From: Sphingopyxis sp. 113P3
Lineage (GTDB): Bacteria > Pseudomonadota > Alphaproteobacteria > Sphingomonadales > Sphingomonadaceae
Direction: 5' to 3'
NCBI RefSeq assembly: GCF_001278035.1
Contig: NZ_CP009452.1
Coordinates: forward strand, 963,501-1,027,500
DNA: 64,000 nt
Positions 43,853 to 50,803 of the stretch are shown in pieces. A program made the position numbers and the translations under genes. Each line of letters opens with the position of its first letter. Position 1 is the first letter of the stretch. The notes under the pieces are model-generated. The model saw only the letters and a list, made by a program, of their open reading frames with translations. It did not search any database and had not been told where the DNA came from.

Positions 43853-44347
43853 TCAGGACGTCGCGGTCATCAGGGGCGCGGTCGATCCCCGGTGAATCCT
43901 GATCAGCATGCTGCCGAGCCCCGCAGCGGGAACGACTTTCATGCGGTCACTGCCGATGCCGCGGTAATCGAGCATATGCGCCAGCGCCTTGGCCTGCGCC
44001 TCGTCCCCCGCAATCTCGATGGAAGCGGCCGGAGCCCCGCGCAGGATCGTTGCAAGATTGGCCGCCTGACCAAGTCCCCGGCGCGTGAATCTGGGCCGGT
44101 CCTCGACAAAGCCGGCAAAGATGAACTCGGCCTCGGTCCCCTCGCGCGCGGCCAGCCAATCGGCGACCGCGCGGGAGAAAGACCCTTCCGGCGCAACGAA
44201 GGTCGAGCCATCGGGCAGGGAGACAAGCCCGTTTTCCGGGCTGTCCGTGGGTGCGGCCTCGACGCTCTCTGCGCCGCAGGATTGCAGCGACAGCGCAGCT
44301 GCGCCAATGAACAGGACCGATGTCGCCAGTATCAGGGGCCGCGCCAT
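43853..44347 (-). CDS. lipoprotein with OmpA-like C-terminal pattern
   Basis: A 164-residue lipoprotein: the signal sequence ILATSVLFIGAAALSLQSC ends in a lipobox with Cys24. The C-terminal part (ASIEIAGDEAQAKALAHMLDYRGIGSDRMKVVPAAG) resembles the helix that follows the peptidoglycan-binding motif of OmpA-like domains, although the canonical NxxLSxxRA residues are not present. Anchoring in the outer membrane is likely. No operon partner. Confidence 0.6.
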   Translation of the reverse strand: MARPLILATSVLFIGAAALSLQSCGAESVEAAPTDSPENGLVSLPDGSTFVAPEGSFSRAVADWLAAREGTEAEFIFAGFVEDRPRFTRRGLGQAANLATILRGAPAASIEIAGDEAQAKALAHMLDYRGIGSDRMKVVPAAGLGSMLIRIHRGSTAPLMTATS

Positions 44348-44506
44348 AACATCTCCTTGCCCCGCTCGAGACTTGAAACGCGCGGGGGCATGAAGATGTT
44401 GCAGCCGTCTCCCCTGCGCGGCGCTGCAGCCGATGGAGAGCGCGAGCCATGAAGCATGGACGGATTTGCGCCGAGCCGCCGCGCGCCTGCAGGGTGCGGC
44501 GGCGCC

Positions 44507-45568
44507 TTAAGCGCGCGGAATGATTTTCCTCGTTTTGAGATCCTTGAAGATTTGCAGGAACATCGCCCTGCTATCGACATATTCGTGAAAGCCAAAGTGC
44601 CGCGCTTTGGAGCCGTCGGCGATGACGTCATAATCCCAGCCGAAAACGAAATCGCCGAACCGCCACGAGGAAACGTCCGAATAGGAATTGGGCGCAAGCT
44701 TGTAGCGCTCGACCATGCGCTCCCATACCGGCGCCTTGTCCGCCATCACATCTGAAAGGGGCATCGGCAAAGGGGGAGCCACTTCAATTTCGAAGGCGCG
44801 GGCGATTTCGGGCCACATCTCGCTCCATCGGAACATGTCGCCATTGTTGATGTTGAACGCCTGGTTGGCGCACCTGGGATCCGTCGCCGCCCAATGTGTG
44901 GCGCGCGCAAGAAGGTTGGCGTCGGTCATCTCGATCAGCCTGTCATATGCTTTTGGACTTCCGGGGAAACGCAAGGGCAGCCCAAGCTCCTTGGAGATCG
45001 CTGCATAGACTGCGATCACCATCGCAAGGTTCATCGGATTCCCGATCGCATAGCCGCAAACCACCGACGGCCGGATCGCGGACCAGGACCAGCGCTTGCC
45101 TTGCTGGCGAGCACTGAGCCACTGCTGTTGGTCGACATTGAACTCGGGCGGCATATGCGGGGGGTCATCCTCGCGTGCCGGCGTCTTGAATGGGCCAAGA
45201 TGCGCGCCATAGACCTTATAGCCTTGCATGAGGCTGACATGCTGCAAGCCGGGCGCGACCGCCTCTATGGCGCTCAACGTGTTGACGAGCATCGCAAGGT
45301 TGGGTTCGACGAGTTCAGACCAGCTGGGCCTGTCCTGATAGGCAGCATAGAAGACATGCGTCACGCCGGTCAGCTCTTCGAGAGCACTTTGCGTGGCCTT
45401 CGCGTCGAGAAGGTCGACCGAGACGTGCCTCACGCGCGCCGAAGCCGGCGCGGCGCGCCGCGACAAGCCGATCACGTCCCAGTTTCCGAGGTCTTCAAGA
45501 TGCCGAACGAGATTTCGCCCGATCACCCCCTGCGCTCCGACGACGAGGGCCAAGTTGCGACCGTCCAT
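44507..45568 (-). CDS. PRISE-type SDR reductase (progesterone 5-beta-reductase-like)
   Basis: A 353-residue extended SDR: ALVVGAQGVIGRNLVRHL Rossmann motif, GVTHVFYAAYQDRPSW, VSLMQGYKVYGAHLGPFKTPAREDDPP with the YKVYG lysine/tyrosine block, and RWSWSAIRPSVVCGYAIGNPMNL. These match the PRISE family, which reduces the C=C bond of enones such as progesterone or 8-oxogeranial using NADPH. It is divergent from a LysR gene across 113 bp and is that regulator's likeliest target. Confidence 0.82.
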   Translation of the reverse strand: MDGRNLALVVGAQGVIGRNLVRHLEDLGNWDVIGLSRRAAPASARVRHVSVDLLDAKATQSALEELTGVTHVFYAAYQDRPSWSELVEPNLAMLVNTLSAIEAVAPGLQHVSLMQGYKVYGAHLGPFKTPAREDDPPHMPPEFNVDQQQWLSARQQGKRWSWSAIRPSVVCGYAIGNPMNLAMVIAVYAAISKELGLPLRFPGSPKAYDRLIEMTDANLLARATHWAATDPRCANQAFNINNGDMFRWSEMWPEIARAFEIEVAPPLPMPLSDVMADKAPVWERMVERYKLAPNSYSDVSSWRFGDFVFGWDYDVIADGSKARHFGFHEYVDSRAMFLQIFKDLKTRKIIPRA

Positions 45569-45681
45569 ATTTCAGCTCCTTTACGTTTGGGAGGAGCGTA
45601 GGCTGTGCGTCTGAGATGCATCAGTGCTATTGTGGGCAGACCGGATCTGCAGAAATGCACAGGCGTGAAGGGTCCTGAGAC

Positions 45682-46578
45682 ATGGCGCGAAGTCGAATGG
45701 ATTGGTCCGACCTCCAGTTTATCCTGGCCGTTGCCGATCGCGGATCGCTGGGCGCTGCGGCAAGGACGCTCGGGGTCAATCACACCACTGTGCTTCGGCG
45801 GATCCAGGCGTTCGAGAAGGCGCATGGCGTTCGTCTCTTCGATCGATTGTCCTCGGGCCATGCTCTCACCGGGGCAGGGGAGGCCACCCAGGACATTGCG
45901 CGGTCGATCGCCGAATTGGTCGAGGAGCTTGAGGGCCGGATCGCGGGTGAGGACCTGCGGCTTGAAGGCACGCTTCGCATCGCCACAACCGACACCCTCA
46001 TGGCGTCGATCCTGCCCGGGATCCTTGCAGCCTTTCAAAAGGAGCATCCCGCTGTCGAGATGGATGTCTCGGCTGGATCGGACCTCGCAAATCTGGCAAA
46101 ACGCGAGGCTGATGTCGCCATTCGCGTCACTGCGGCGCCGCAAGAGACGCTGATCGGACGAAAGATCGGCGAGGTCGCCATGGCCGTCTATCGCACCACA
46201 ACGAACGAGGCGCCCCTTGCCCAAATGCCGGCACTACTCTGCGAGAAATGGGTGGCGCTTTCGGGCGATCTTGCCGGCACCTCGGTGGGGCGGTGGATGC
46301 GCGCCAATGTTGGCGAGGGGCAGATCGCATGCCGGATCGACAACTTTATTTCCCTCGCGCAGGCCGCAGCGGCGGGAATGGGCCTCGCTGCCCTTCCGGT
46401 CTATCTCGGCGACTACGCCCCGGGACTGAGGCGCGCATCAACTCCTATCCACCTGAAGCCGATTCCGAGCCTCTGGATATTGAGCCACCGGGATCTCAAG
46501 CGATCGGCCAAGGTGCGCGCCTTCGTGAATTTCGCCGCCGCCGCGCTCCTGCGCGAGCGCAAGCGACTTGCAGGGTGA
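45682..46578 (+). CDS. LysR-family transcriptional regulator
   Basis: A 298-residue LysR protein: N-terminal winged helix-turn-helix (DLQFILAVADRGSLGAAARTLGVNHTTVLRRIQAFEKAHGVRLFDRLSSGHALTGAG, residues 10-66) and a periplasmic-binding-like effector domain starting at LRIATTDTLMASILPGIL. It is divergently transcribed from the PRISE reductase gene, the classic LysR-target layout. The inducer is unknown. Confidence 0.88.
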   Translation: MARSRMDWSDLQFILAVADRGSLGAAARTLGVNHTTVLRRIQAFEKAHGVRLFDRLSSGHALTGAGEATQDIARSIAELVEELEGRIAGEDLRLEGTLRIATTDTLMASILPGILAAFQKEHPAVEMDVSAGSDLANLAKREADVAIRVTAAPQETLIGRKIGEVAMAVYRTTTNEAPLAQMPALLCEKWVALSGDLAGTSVGRWMRANVGEGQIACRIDNFISLAQAAAAGMGLAALPVYLGDYAPGLRRASTPIHLKPIPSLWILSHRDLKRSAKVRAFVNFAAAALLRERKRLAG

Positions 46579-46903
46579 TCATCCTGCACGCCGCTCGAAA
46601 ATAGCCATCAAGGCGAGCTGCCGAGGCGCGCCAGATCGGGATCGGCGGCGAGGCAAGGCTGCGTCGCGGGGCGCCGATTTGCCGGTCGCGGACATAAACT
46701 GTCCTCAATCTGGTTCTATCTTTGGAATATATTTGAAATTGCCCGCATTCTGCGCACGATGTCTCCCGATCGATCACCTTGTCCAGCGGTGATCTCCGTC
46801 GCCGTCGGGCCGCCCATTGAGAGGACTTAGCCCGCCGGCCCTGACGAGGAGCGGTGCCGGTCGTCTGGGTTAGCGACTGCAGCCGTCGCCGCCATGGGTC
46901 GCT
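46579..46903. other. upstream region of the quorum-sensing/lasso run
   Basis: About 325 bp with an AT-richer stretch around 46700-46745 (CTATCTTTGGAATATATTTG) that could hold the luxR promoter. No coding region or strong repeat is visible. Confidence 0.4.
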
Positions 46904-47647
46904 ATGCCGACAATGGACGCCGCGCACGCATTCGCGCACGACGTCACGCAGGTGCAGGATCTTGCAGGTTTTTCCGACCTGCTCGCCGAACTTTGCGGCC
47001 GGCTCGGCTGTCGCTGGTTCGCGCTCAGCCATCATGTCGATTTTCTTGCCGCCCCAGCGCGGGGCGTGCGGATCCATAATTATCCCGACGAATGGGCTTT
47101 GTGGTTCGACCAGCACCGCCTTGGCCTTTCCGATCCGATCCACCGCGCGAGCCGCCGCGGTCTTGCGGGCTTTTTCTGGCACGATTACGCGCGCTTCACG
47201 CAGCGCCGGGCGAGCGACGAAATCATATTGACCGAGGCGCGTCGCCACGGGATCGGGCCAGGATTGACGGTGCCTGCGCATCTTCCCGGGGAGGCGCATG
47301 GATCGGTGTCCTTCGCCTGGACGCCGGGCGGAGTTCCGGATCCGCAATCGCTTTGGTTCGCGCGAATGATCGGAGGCCTTGCGTTCGAGGCAGCGCGGCG
47401 CCTTGTTCATCCCGAGATTGCCGCAACGGGTCCAAGGTTGACCGAACGCCAGCGTGAGTGCCTGATATGGACGGCGTGCGGCAAATCGGCATGGGAGACC
47501 GCGACCATCATGGGGCTGCGCTATGATACGGTGAAAGAGCATCTGCGTAACGCTCGGGCGCGCTACGATGTGACGGGCTGCACGCCGCTCACCATTCGGG
47601 CGCTGTTTGCCGGCGATATCTGTTTCGGCGATCTTGCCGGGCTCTGA
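46904..47647 (+). CDS. LuxR-type quorum-sensing regulator
   Basis: A 247-residue LuxR protein with both domains. In the autoinducer-binding domain, Trp64, Asp77-Pro78, Trp92 and Gly120 align with TraR Trp57, Asp70-Pro71, Trp85 and Gly113. TraR Tyr61 is replaced by Phe68, which may tune ligand choice. The C-terminal helix-turn-helix is LTERQRECLIWTACGKSAWETATIMGLRYDTVKEHLRNARARYDV. It should bind an acyl-homoserine lactone and control target promoters. The luxI gene follows in the same direction after 77 bp. Confidence 0.92.
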   Translation: MPTMDAAHAFAHDVTQVQDLAGFSDLLAELCGRLGCRWFALSHHVDFLAAPARGVRIHNYPDEWALWFDQHRLGLSDPIHRASRRGLAGFFWHDYARFTQRRASDEIILTEARRHGIGPGLTVPAHLPGEAHGSVSFAWTPGGVPDPQSLWFARMIGGLAFEAARRLVHPEIAATGPRLTERQRECLIWTACGKSAWETATIMGLRYDTVKEHLRNARARYDVTGCTPLTIRALFAGDICFGDLAGL

Positions 47648-47664
47648 CACCCCCCGATCGTGGT

Positions 47665-47682
47665 ATGGCGGCGCGCCGCCAT
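47665..47682. repeat. 18-bp perfect palindrome between luxR and luxI
   Basis: ATGGCGGCGCGCCGCCAT is a perfect palindrome 17 bp after the luxR stop and 43 bp before the luxI start. It could be a terminator hairpin for luxR (7-bp stem, weakly T-rich TGTTCTTC after it) or a LuxR-type operator of the usual 18-20 bp length. It lacks the CT-N12-AG pattern of classical lux boxes. Confidence 0.5.
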
Positions 47683-47724
47683 GTTCTTCAATTGGAGGGC
47701 CTCTTTTCAACAAGGAGGTCTTCC

Positions 47725-48330
47725 ATGCTGCTGATTGTCGATTCTTCTAACCGAGCGCATGCGCACCATGCGCTCCGCACCATGTTCGAGGCGCGCAAAC
47801 GGGTCTTCATCGATCTTCTCAAATGGGATCTGCCCGCACTCGCAAATCGGTTCGAGATCGATCATCTCGACGACGAACATGCGATCTACCTTATCGTGAC
47901 CGATGGGGAGGCGAACCACCTTGCCTCCGCACGGCTGCTTCCGACGACCCGGCCCGCCCTTCTCGATAGCCTCTTTCCCTGGCTCGTCGCGGGCGAAATA
48001 CCGCAAGGTCCGGGGGTCTTCGAGATTACGCGCTTCTGTCTTGCGCCCGAGATCGGTGCGAGCCGGCGACGGGCTGCGCGCGATGCGTTGCTCGCCGGGC
48101 TCGTCGATTTCGCGCTCGACAAGGACATTCATAGCTACACGGGCGTCGCTGAGCTGACCTGGTTCCGCCAGATCCAAAGTTTCGGCTGGGACTGCCGCCC
48201 GCTCGGCATGCCGATGCTGCATCGCGGGAGCGCGCTCACCGCGCTTCGCATCGATATCGATCGCGACACGCCGGCGCGCCTCGCCGCTGCCGGTATTGCG
48301 CCCGCTGCCGCCCCGGCGCGCGCGGCTTGA
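47725..48330 (+). CDS. acyl-homoserine-lactone synthase (LuxI family)
   Basis: A 201-residue LuxI protein with the conserved residues in register: Arg24, Phe28, Trp34, Asp46, Asp49, Arg70, Phe84, Glu100 and Arg103 (ARKRVFIDLLKWDL; FEIDHLDD; ASARLLPT; FEITRFCL). It makes an AHL from S-adenosylmethionine and an acyl carrier protein or CoA donor. Start at ATG 47725 after a strong AAGGAGG (47712-47718); an earlier in-frame ATG lies inside the palindrome and gives an unlikely N terminus. It is 12 bp from the dioxygenase gene. Confidence 0.93.
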   Translation: MLLIVDSSNRAHAHHALRTMFEARKRVFIDLLKWDLPALANRFEIDHLDDEHAIYLIVTDGEANHLASARLLPTTRPALLDSLFPWLVAGEIPQGPGVFEITRFCLAPEIGASRRRAARDALLAGLVDFALDKDIHSYTGVAELTWFRQIQSFGWDCRPLGMPMLHRGSALTALRIDIDRDTPARLAAAGIAPAAAPARAA

Positions 48331-48342
48331 GGGAGGGCGGAG

Positions 48343-49251
48343 ATGTTCAAGGATCGAGCGCGTAATCTCGTCATGCCGCAAAGGCCCCCTGCCTATCGGA
48401 AACTGGCGGACGAGGGCTATGTCATCCTCCGCGAAGCGCTACCGGCGCCAATGATCAAGGCGCTTTCTGCAGATCTTGACGCGCACTTTGAAGCGACGCC
48501 CTTTTGTCAGGGAAGCTTTTACGGCGCGCACACGAAGCGTTTCGGGCGCCTCCTGATCCGCTCGCCCCATATGGCCGCGCTTGTCATGCACCCCGACATT
48601 CTGGCGCTCGCCGAAGCGGCGCTCGGGCGCTGGTGCGATCGTCTGCAGCTCAACCTTACCCAGGCGATTGCTGTTCACCCTGGCGCGCTCGCGCAATTTC
48701 CGCATCGCGACCAGGACATGTATGGGGGCGCGAAGGGCGAGACCGAATATCTGATCAATGTGATGTGGCCGCTCACCGCCTTTACCGAGGCGAACGGCGC
48801 CACCCGGATCTGGCCGCGCAGTCACGGCGCTAAGGCGCTCGGCGAAGAGCCGAAGGGGGCGAGCGCGATTGCCGAGGCGGAGCCAGGCGACGCAATCATC
48901 TTCCTCGGATCGGTGCTTCACGGTGCCGGCGCCAACATCAGCCGCGAGGTGCGCCGCGGCATCATTGTGAGCTACTGCCTGGGCTGGCTTAAGCCCTATG
49001 AAAACCAGTGGCTGGCCTATCCCCCCGAGATCGCGCGGGACTTTTCAGCCGAGCTCGCCGCGCTTGTGGGCTATGCGCACCACCGGCCCAATCTCGGCAA
49101 TTTCGAGGGCCAGTGTCCCTCGGTGCTGCTGCACGGACAAGCCGACGTCCCGCTCGCCGCGGTCGATGCACTGCGCCCTGACCAGGAGGCGCTGCTCAAC
49201 GATTTCGTCGCTAGCCAGCGCGCTATGGAAGAGAGCGGAGGTGCTGCATGA
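48343..49251 (+). CDS. phytanoyl-CoA dioxygenase-like Fe(II)/2-oxoglutarate oxygenase
   Basis: A 302-residue PhyH-family protein. The iron triad is His121 and Asp123 (FPHRDQDMY) and His193 (SVLHGAGANIS); Arg204/205 would bind 2-oxoglutarate. Residues 20-50 are the typical family start (YRKLADEGYVILREALPAPMIKAL). It likely hydroxylates a small molecule or peptide side chain. The gene is 12 bp after luxI and overlaps the GntR gene by 4 nt. From memory, PhyH-like genes often neighbour luxI in sphingomonads, so it may act on the AHL signal or a product of the circuit; lasso-peptide tailoring is an alternative. Confidence 0.82.
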   Translation: MFKDRARNLVMPQRPPAYRKLADEGYVILREALPAPMIKALSADLDAHFEATPFCQGSFYGAHTKRFGRLLIRSPHMAALVMHPDILALAEAALGRWCDRLQLNLTQAIAVHPGALAQFPHRDQDMYGGAKGETEYLINVMWPLTAFTEANGATRIWPRSHGAKALGEEPKGASAIAEAEPGDAIIFLGSVLHGAGANISREVRRGIIVSYCLGWLKPYENQWLAYPPEIARDFSAELAALVGYAHHRPNLGNFEGQCPSVLLHGQADVPLAAVDALRPDQEALLNDFVASQRAMEESGGAA

Positions 49252-49868
49252 GCCCGGGCGCGACGATGCAAAGGGTCTATATCGAACTCAAGGCGCGGGT
49301 TCTTGCAGGGACATTTCCGCCTGGGTCGCGCCTTGAGCCTGCGCAGCTCGCCCCATCGCTGGGCGCAAGTGCTACGCCGGTACGCGATGCGCTTCATCGC
49401 TTGGCAGGCGAGCGCTTGATCGAGAGCTGGCATCAGGAGGGCTTCCGCCAGCCCATACTCGCCGAGGCTGATCTTTGCGATCTCTATAGCTGGGCTGCAA
49501 TGCTCCTGGCGCTCGCCCTCAAGGACCGCCCGGCGCATCAGGCCGCCGACGGGCTCTTCGAGCTGGAAGAGCGGACAAGCTATGGCGAGGCCACCGAGTC
49601 GCTCTTTCGGACCATAGCAATGAGCGCGGACAACCGGGAACTTCGCGGCGCGCTCATCAACGCGATCGAGCGAAGCCAGATTCTGCGGCGCGCTGAAGTG
49701 CGGGTGGATCAGGCATCCCGGGGCCTTCTTGCCGCAATGGAAGAGGATTACCGCTTCGGGCGCTGGACTGGATTGCGCAGCAAAATCACAAGCTTCCACC
49801 GGCGCCGCGTCAGACAAGCGGGGCGGATCGTCGCCGAACTCAGGCCGCGCACTGATCCCCTCCGATAA
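49248..49868 (+). CDS. GntR-family regulator
   Basis: A 206-residue protein with an N-terminal GntR winged helix (YIELKARVLAGTFPPGSRLEPAQLAPSLGASATPVRDALHRLAGERLIESWHQEGFRQP, about residues 10-68) and a short helical effector domain of FCD type. The ATG overlaps the dioxygenase stop. It ends 108 bp before the lasso precursor ATG. GntR regulators accompany several proteobacterial lasso clusters, so local control of the precursor promoter is the natural guess. Confidence 0.85.
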   Translation: MSPGATMQRVYIELKARVLAGTFPPGSRLEPAQLAPSLGASATPVRDALHRLAGERLIESWHQEGFRQPILAEADLCDLYSWAAMLLALALKDRPAHQAADGLFELEERTSYGEATESLFRTIAMSADNRELRGALINAIERSQILRRAEVRVDQASRGLLAAMEEDYRFGRWTGLRSKITSFHRRRVRQAGRIVAELRPRTDPLR

Positions 49869-49976
49869 TATTGAGCCAATAATCGACCGATCGGAGCTGT
49901 ATAAAATTCCTATACGGGCCGCGGGTCATAGTTTCGACGGTGCCGCAATCCTGCGGTACATGTGAAAGGAAGCACC

Positions 49977-50096
49977 ATGGAACGCGAGAATGACACTGTC
50001 GAACTGGGCTCGGCGAGCGCCGACACTCTCGGCAACTTCGGCCCTCCGGTCGAGATCGGCGGCCACGAACTGCCCGCCGGCATTGACGTCGAGTGA
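49977..50096 (+). CDS. lasso-peptide precursor (A protein)
   Basis: A 39-codon gene: an 18-residue leader (MERENDTVELGSASADTL) and a 21-residue core. The leader has Thr17 at position -2 before the core glycine, required by lasso leader peptidases. The core begins GNFGPPVE, where Gly1 and Glu8 can close an 8-residue macrolactam; the threaded tail is IGGHELPAGIDVE. AAAGGA lies 7 nt upstream of the ATG. The B and C genes follow immediately, and a convergent isopeptidase and receptor complete the locus, so the call rests on both sequence and context. The mature peptide should be acidic and antimicrobial or signalling; that part is unknown. Confidence 0.9.
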   Translation: MERENDTVELGSASADTLGNFGPPVEIGGHELPAGIDVE

Positions 50097-50105
50097 GCGA
50101 GTGTT

Positions 50106-50138
50106 CCGGGTGTCGTCCTCGCCGAGGCCGGCACCCGG
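50106..50138 (+). terminator. A-B intergenic stem-loop of the lasso operon
   Basis: CCGGGTGTC (50106-50114) pairs with GGCACCCGG (50130-50138), with one G-U pair, and an inner CCTCG/CGAGG helix extends the stem. It begins 9 nt after the precursor stop and no T-run follows. A hairpin here is a recognised trait of proteobacterial lasso operons, allowing more A transcript than B-C transcript. Confidence 0.7.
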
Positions 50139-50152
50139 ATCCGGTTCGTGAA

Positions 50153-50803
50153 ATGGGATGGACTCTCGCACCAGGTGTCGGCTTCTGCATAGCGGGCGAT
50201 GAAATAGTCGTCCTGGATTTGCAAACTGACCGCTATCTTGCGCTTCGCGGTGAGCTGTGCGCCGCTTTCCACCGACTTCGGGCGAACGCTCCGAATGATA
50301 GCGATGAAATGACTGGAATTGTTGGGACCGGGCTCGTCACTCGCTGCAATGGGGCGACGGTCCTCGAACCGCCTGCGGTTGTTGTTCCGCACGCGGATCT
50401 TGAAGGCTCCCTGCGTGTGCGGTCCGGTGCGCGAATGGCCCTTTCGGCGGTCTGGCATCTAAACTGGGCTCGAAGGGCGCAATCTTCTCATCGTCTGGCA
50501 AAGACCGTTGCCGACCTTTCCAACCGGAAGCGCATTTTGCAGGGCAGCGCTGATGAGGAGGACATGACCCGCATCGCGGCGTGCTTCGCGTCTGTCCGAG
50601 CGCTCGTTCCCATCCGCCCCCGCTGCCTCCTCGACTCGCTCGCATTGCTTCGTTTGATGCTTCGTCGAGGGCTTGCGCCAACTTTGGTATTTGGTGTGCG
50701 GCTGGAACCCTTCGCCGCTCATTGCTGGCTTCAATCTTCCGAAAGGGTTCTGACGGGCAGCGTCGATGACGCCCACAATTTTAAGCCGATCCTGGTCCTG
50801 TGA
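50153..50803 (+). CDS. lasso-peptide leader peptidase (B protein, fused RRE and protease)
   Basis: A 216-residue protein. Residues about 5-60 form the leader-binding RRE (APGVGFCIAGDEIVVLDLQTDRYLALRGELCAAF). The C-terminal transglutaminase-like protease has Cys158 (RPRCLLDSLALLRLMLRRGL), His190 (AAHCWLQSS) and Asp205/206 (TGSVDDAHNF). It cleaves the leader after residue 18 of the precursor. I prefer ATG 50153, after the hairpin; a GTG at 50093 that overlaps the precursor stop would add 20 Arg-rich residues. The stop overlaps the cyclase ATG. Confidence 0.9.
   Translation: MGWTLAPGVGFCIAGDEIVVLDLQTDRYLALRGELCAAFHRLRANAPNDSDEMTGIVGTGLVTRCNGATVLEPPAVVVPHADLEGSLRVRSGARMALSAVWHLNWARRAQSSHRLAKTVADLSNRKRILQGSADEEDMTRIAACFASVRALVPIRPRCLLDSLALLRLMLRRGLAPTLVFGVRLEPFAAHCWLQSSERVLTGSVDDAHNFKPILVL

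Noticed and set aside
49869..49976. Search for a second lasso precursor or lux box between gntR and the precursor
   Set aside because: No further start codon with a Thr-x-Gly core pattern. TATAAAATT at 49900-49908 is promoter-like, but no -35 at suitable spacing and no convincing palindrome was found.
50093..50152. N-terminal extension of the lasso B protein from GTG 50093
   Set aside because: It would translate through the A-B hairpin and add an Arg/Cys-rich peptide (SECSGCRPRRGRHPD) not expected before the RRE. The 4-nt overlap with the A stop makes it possible but less likely.
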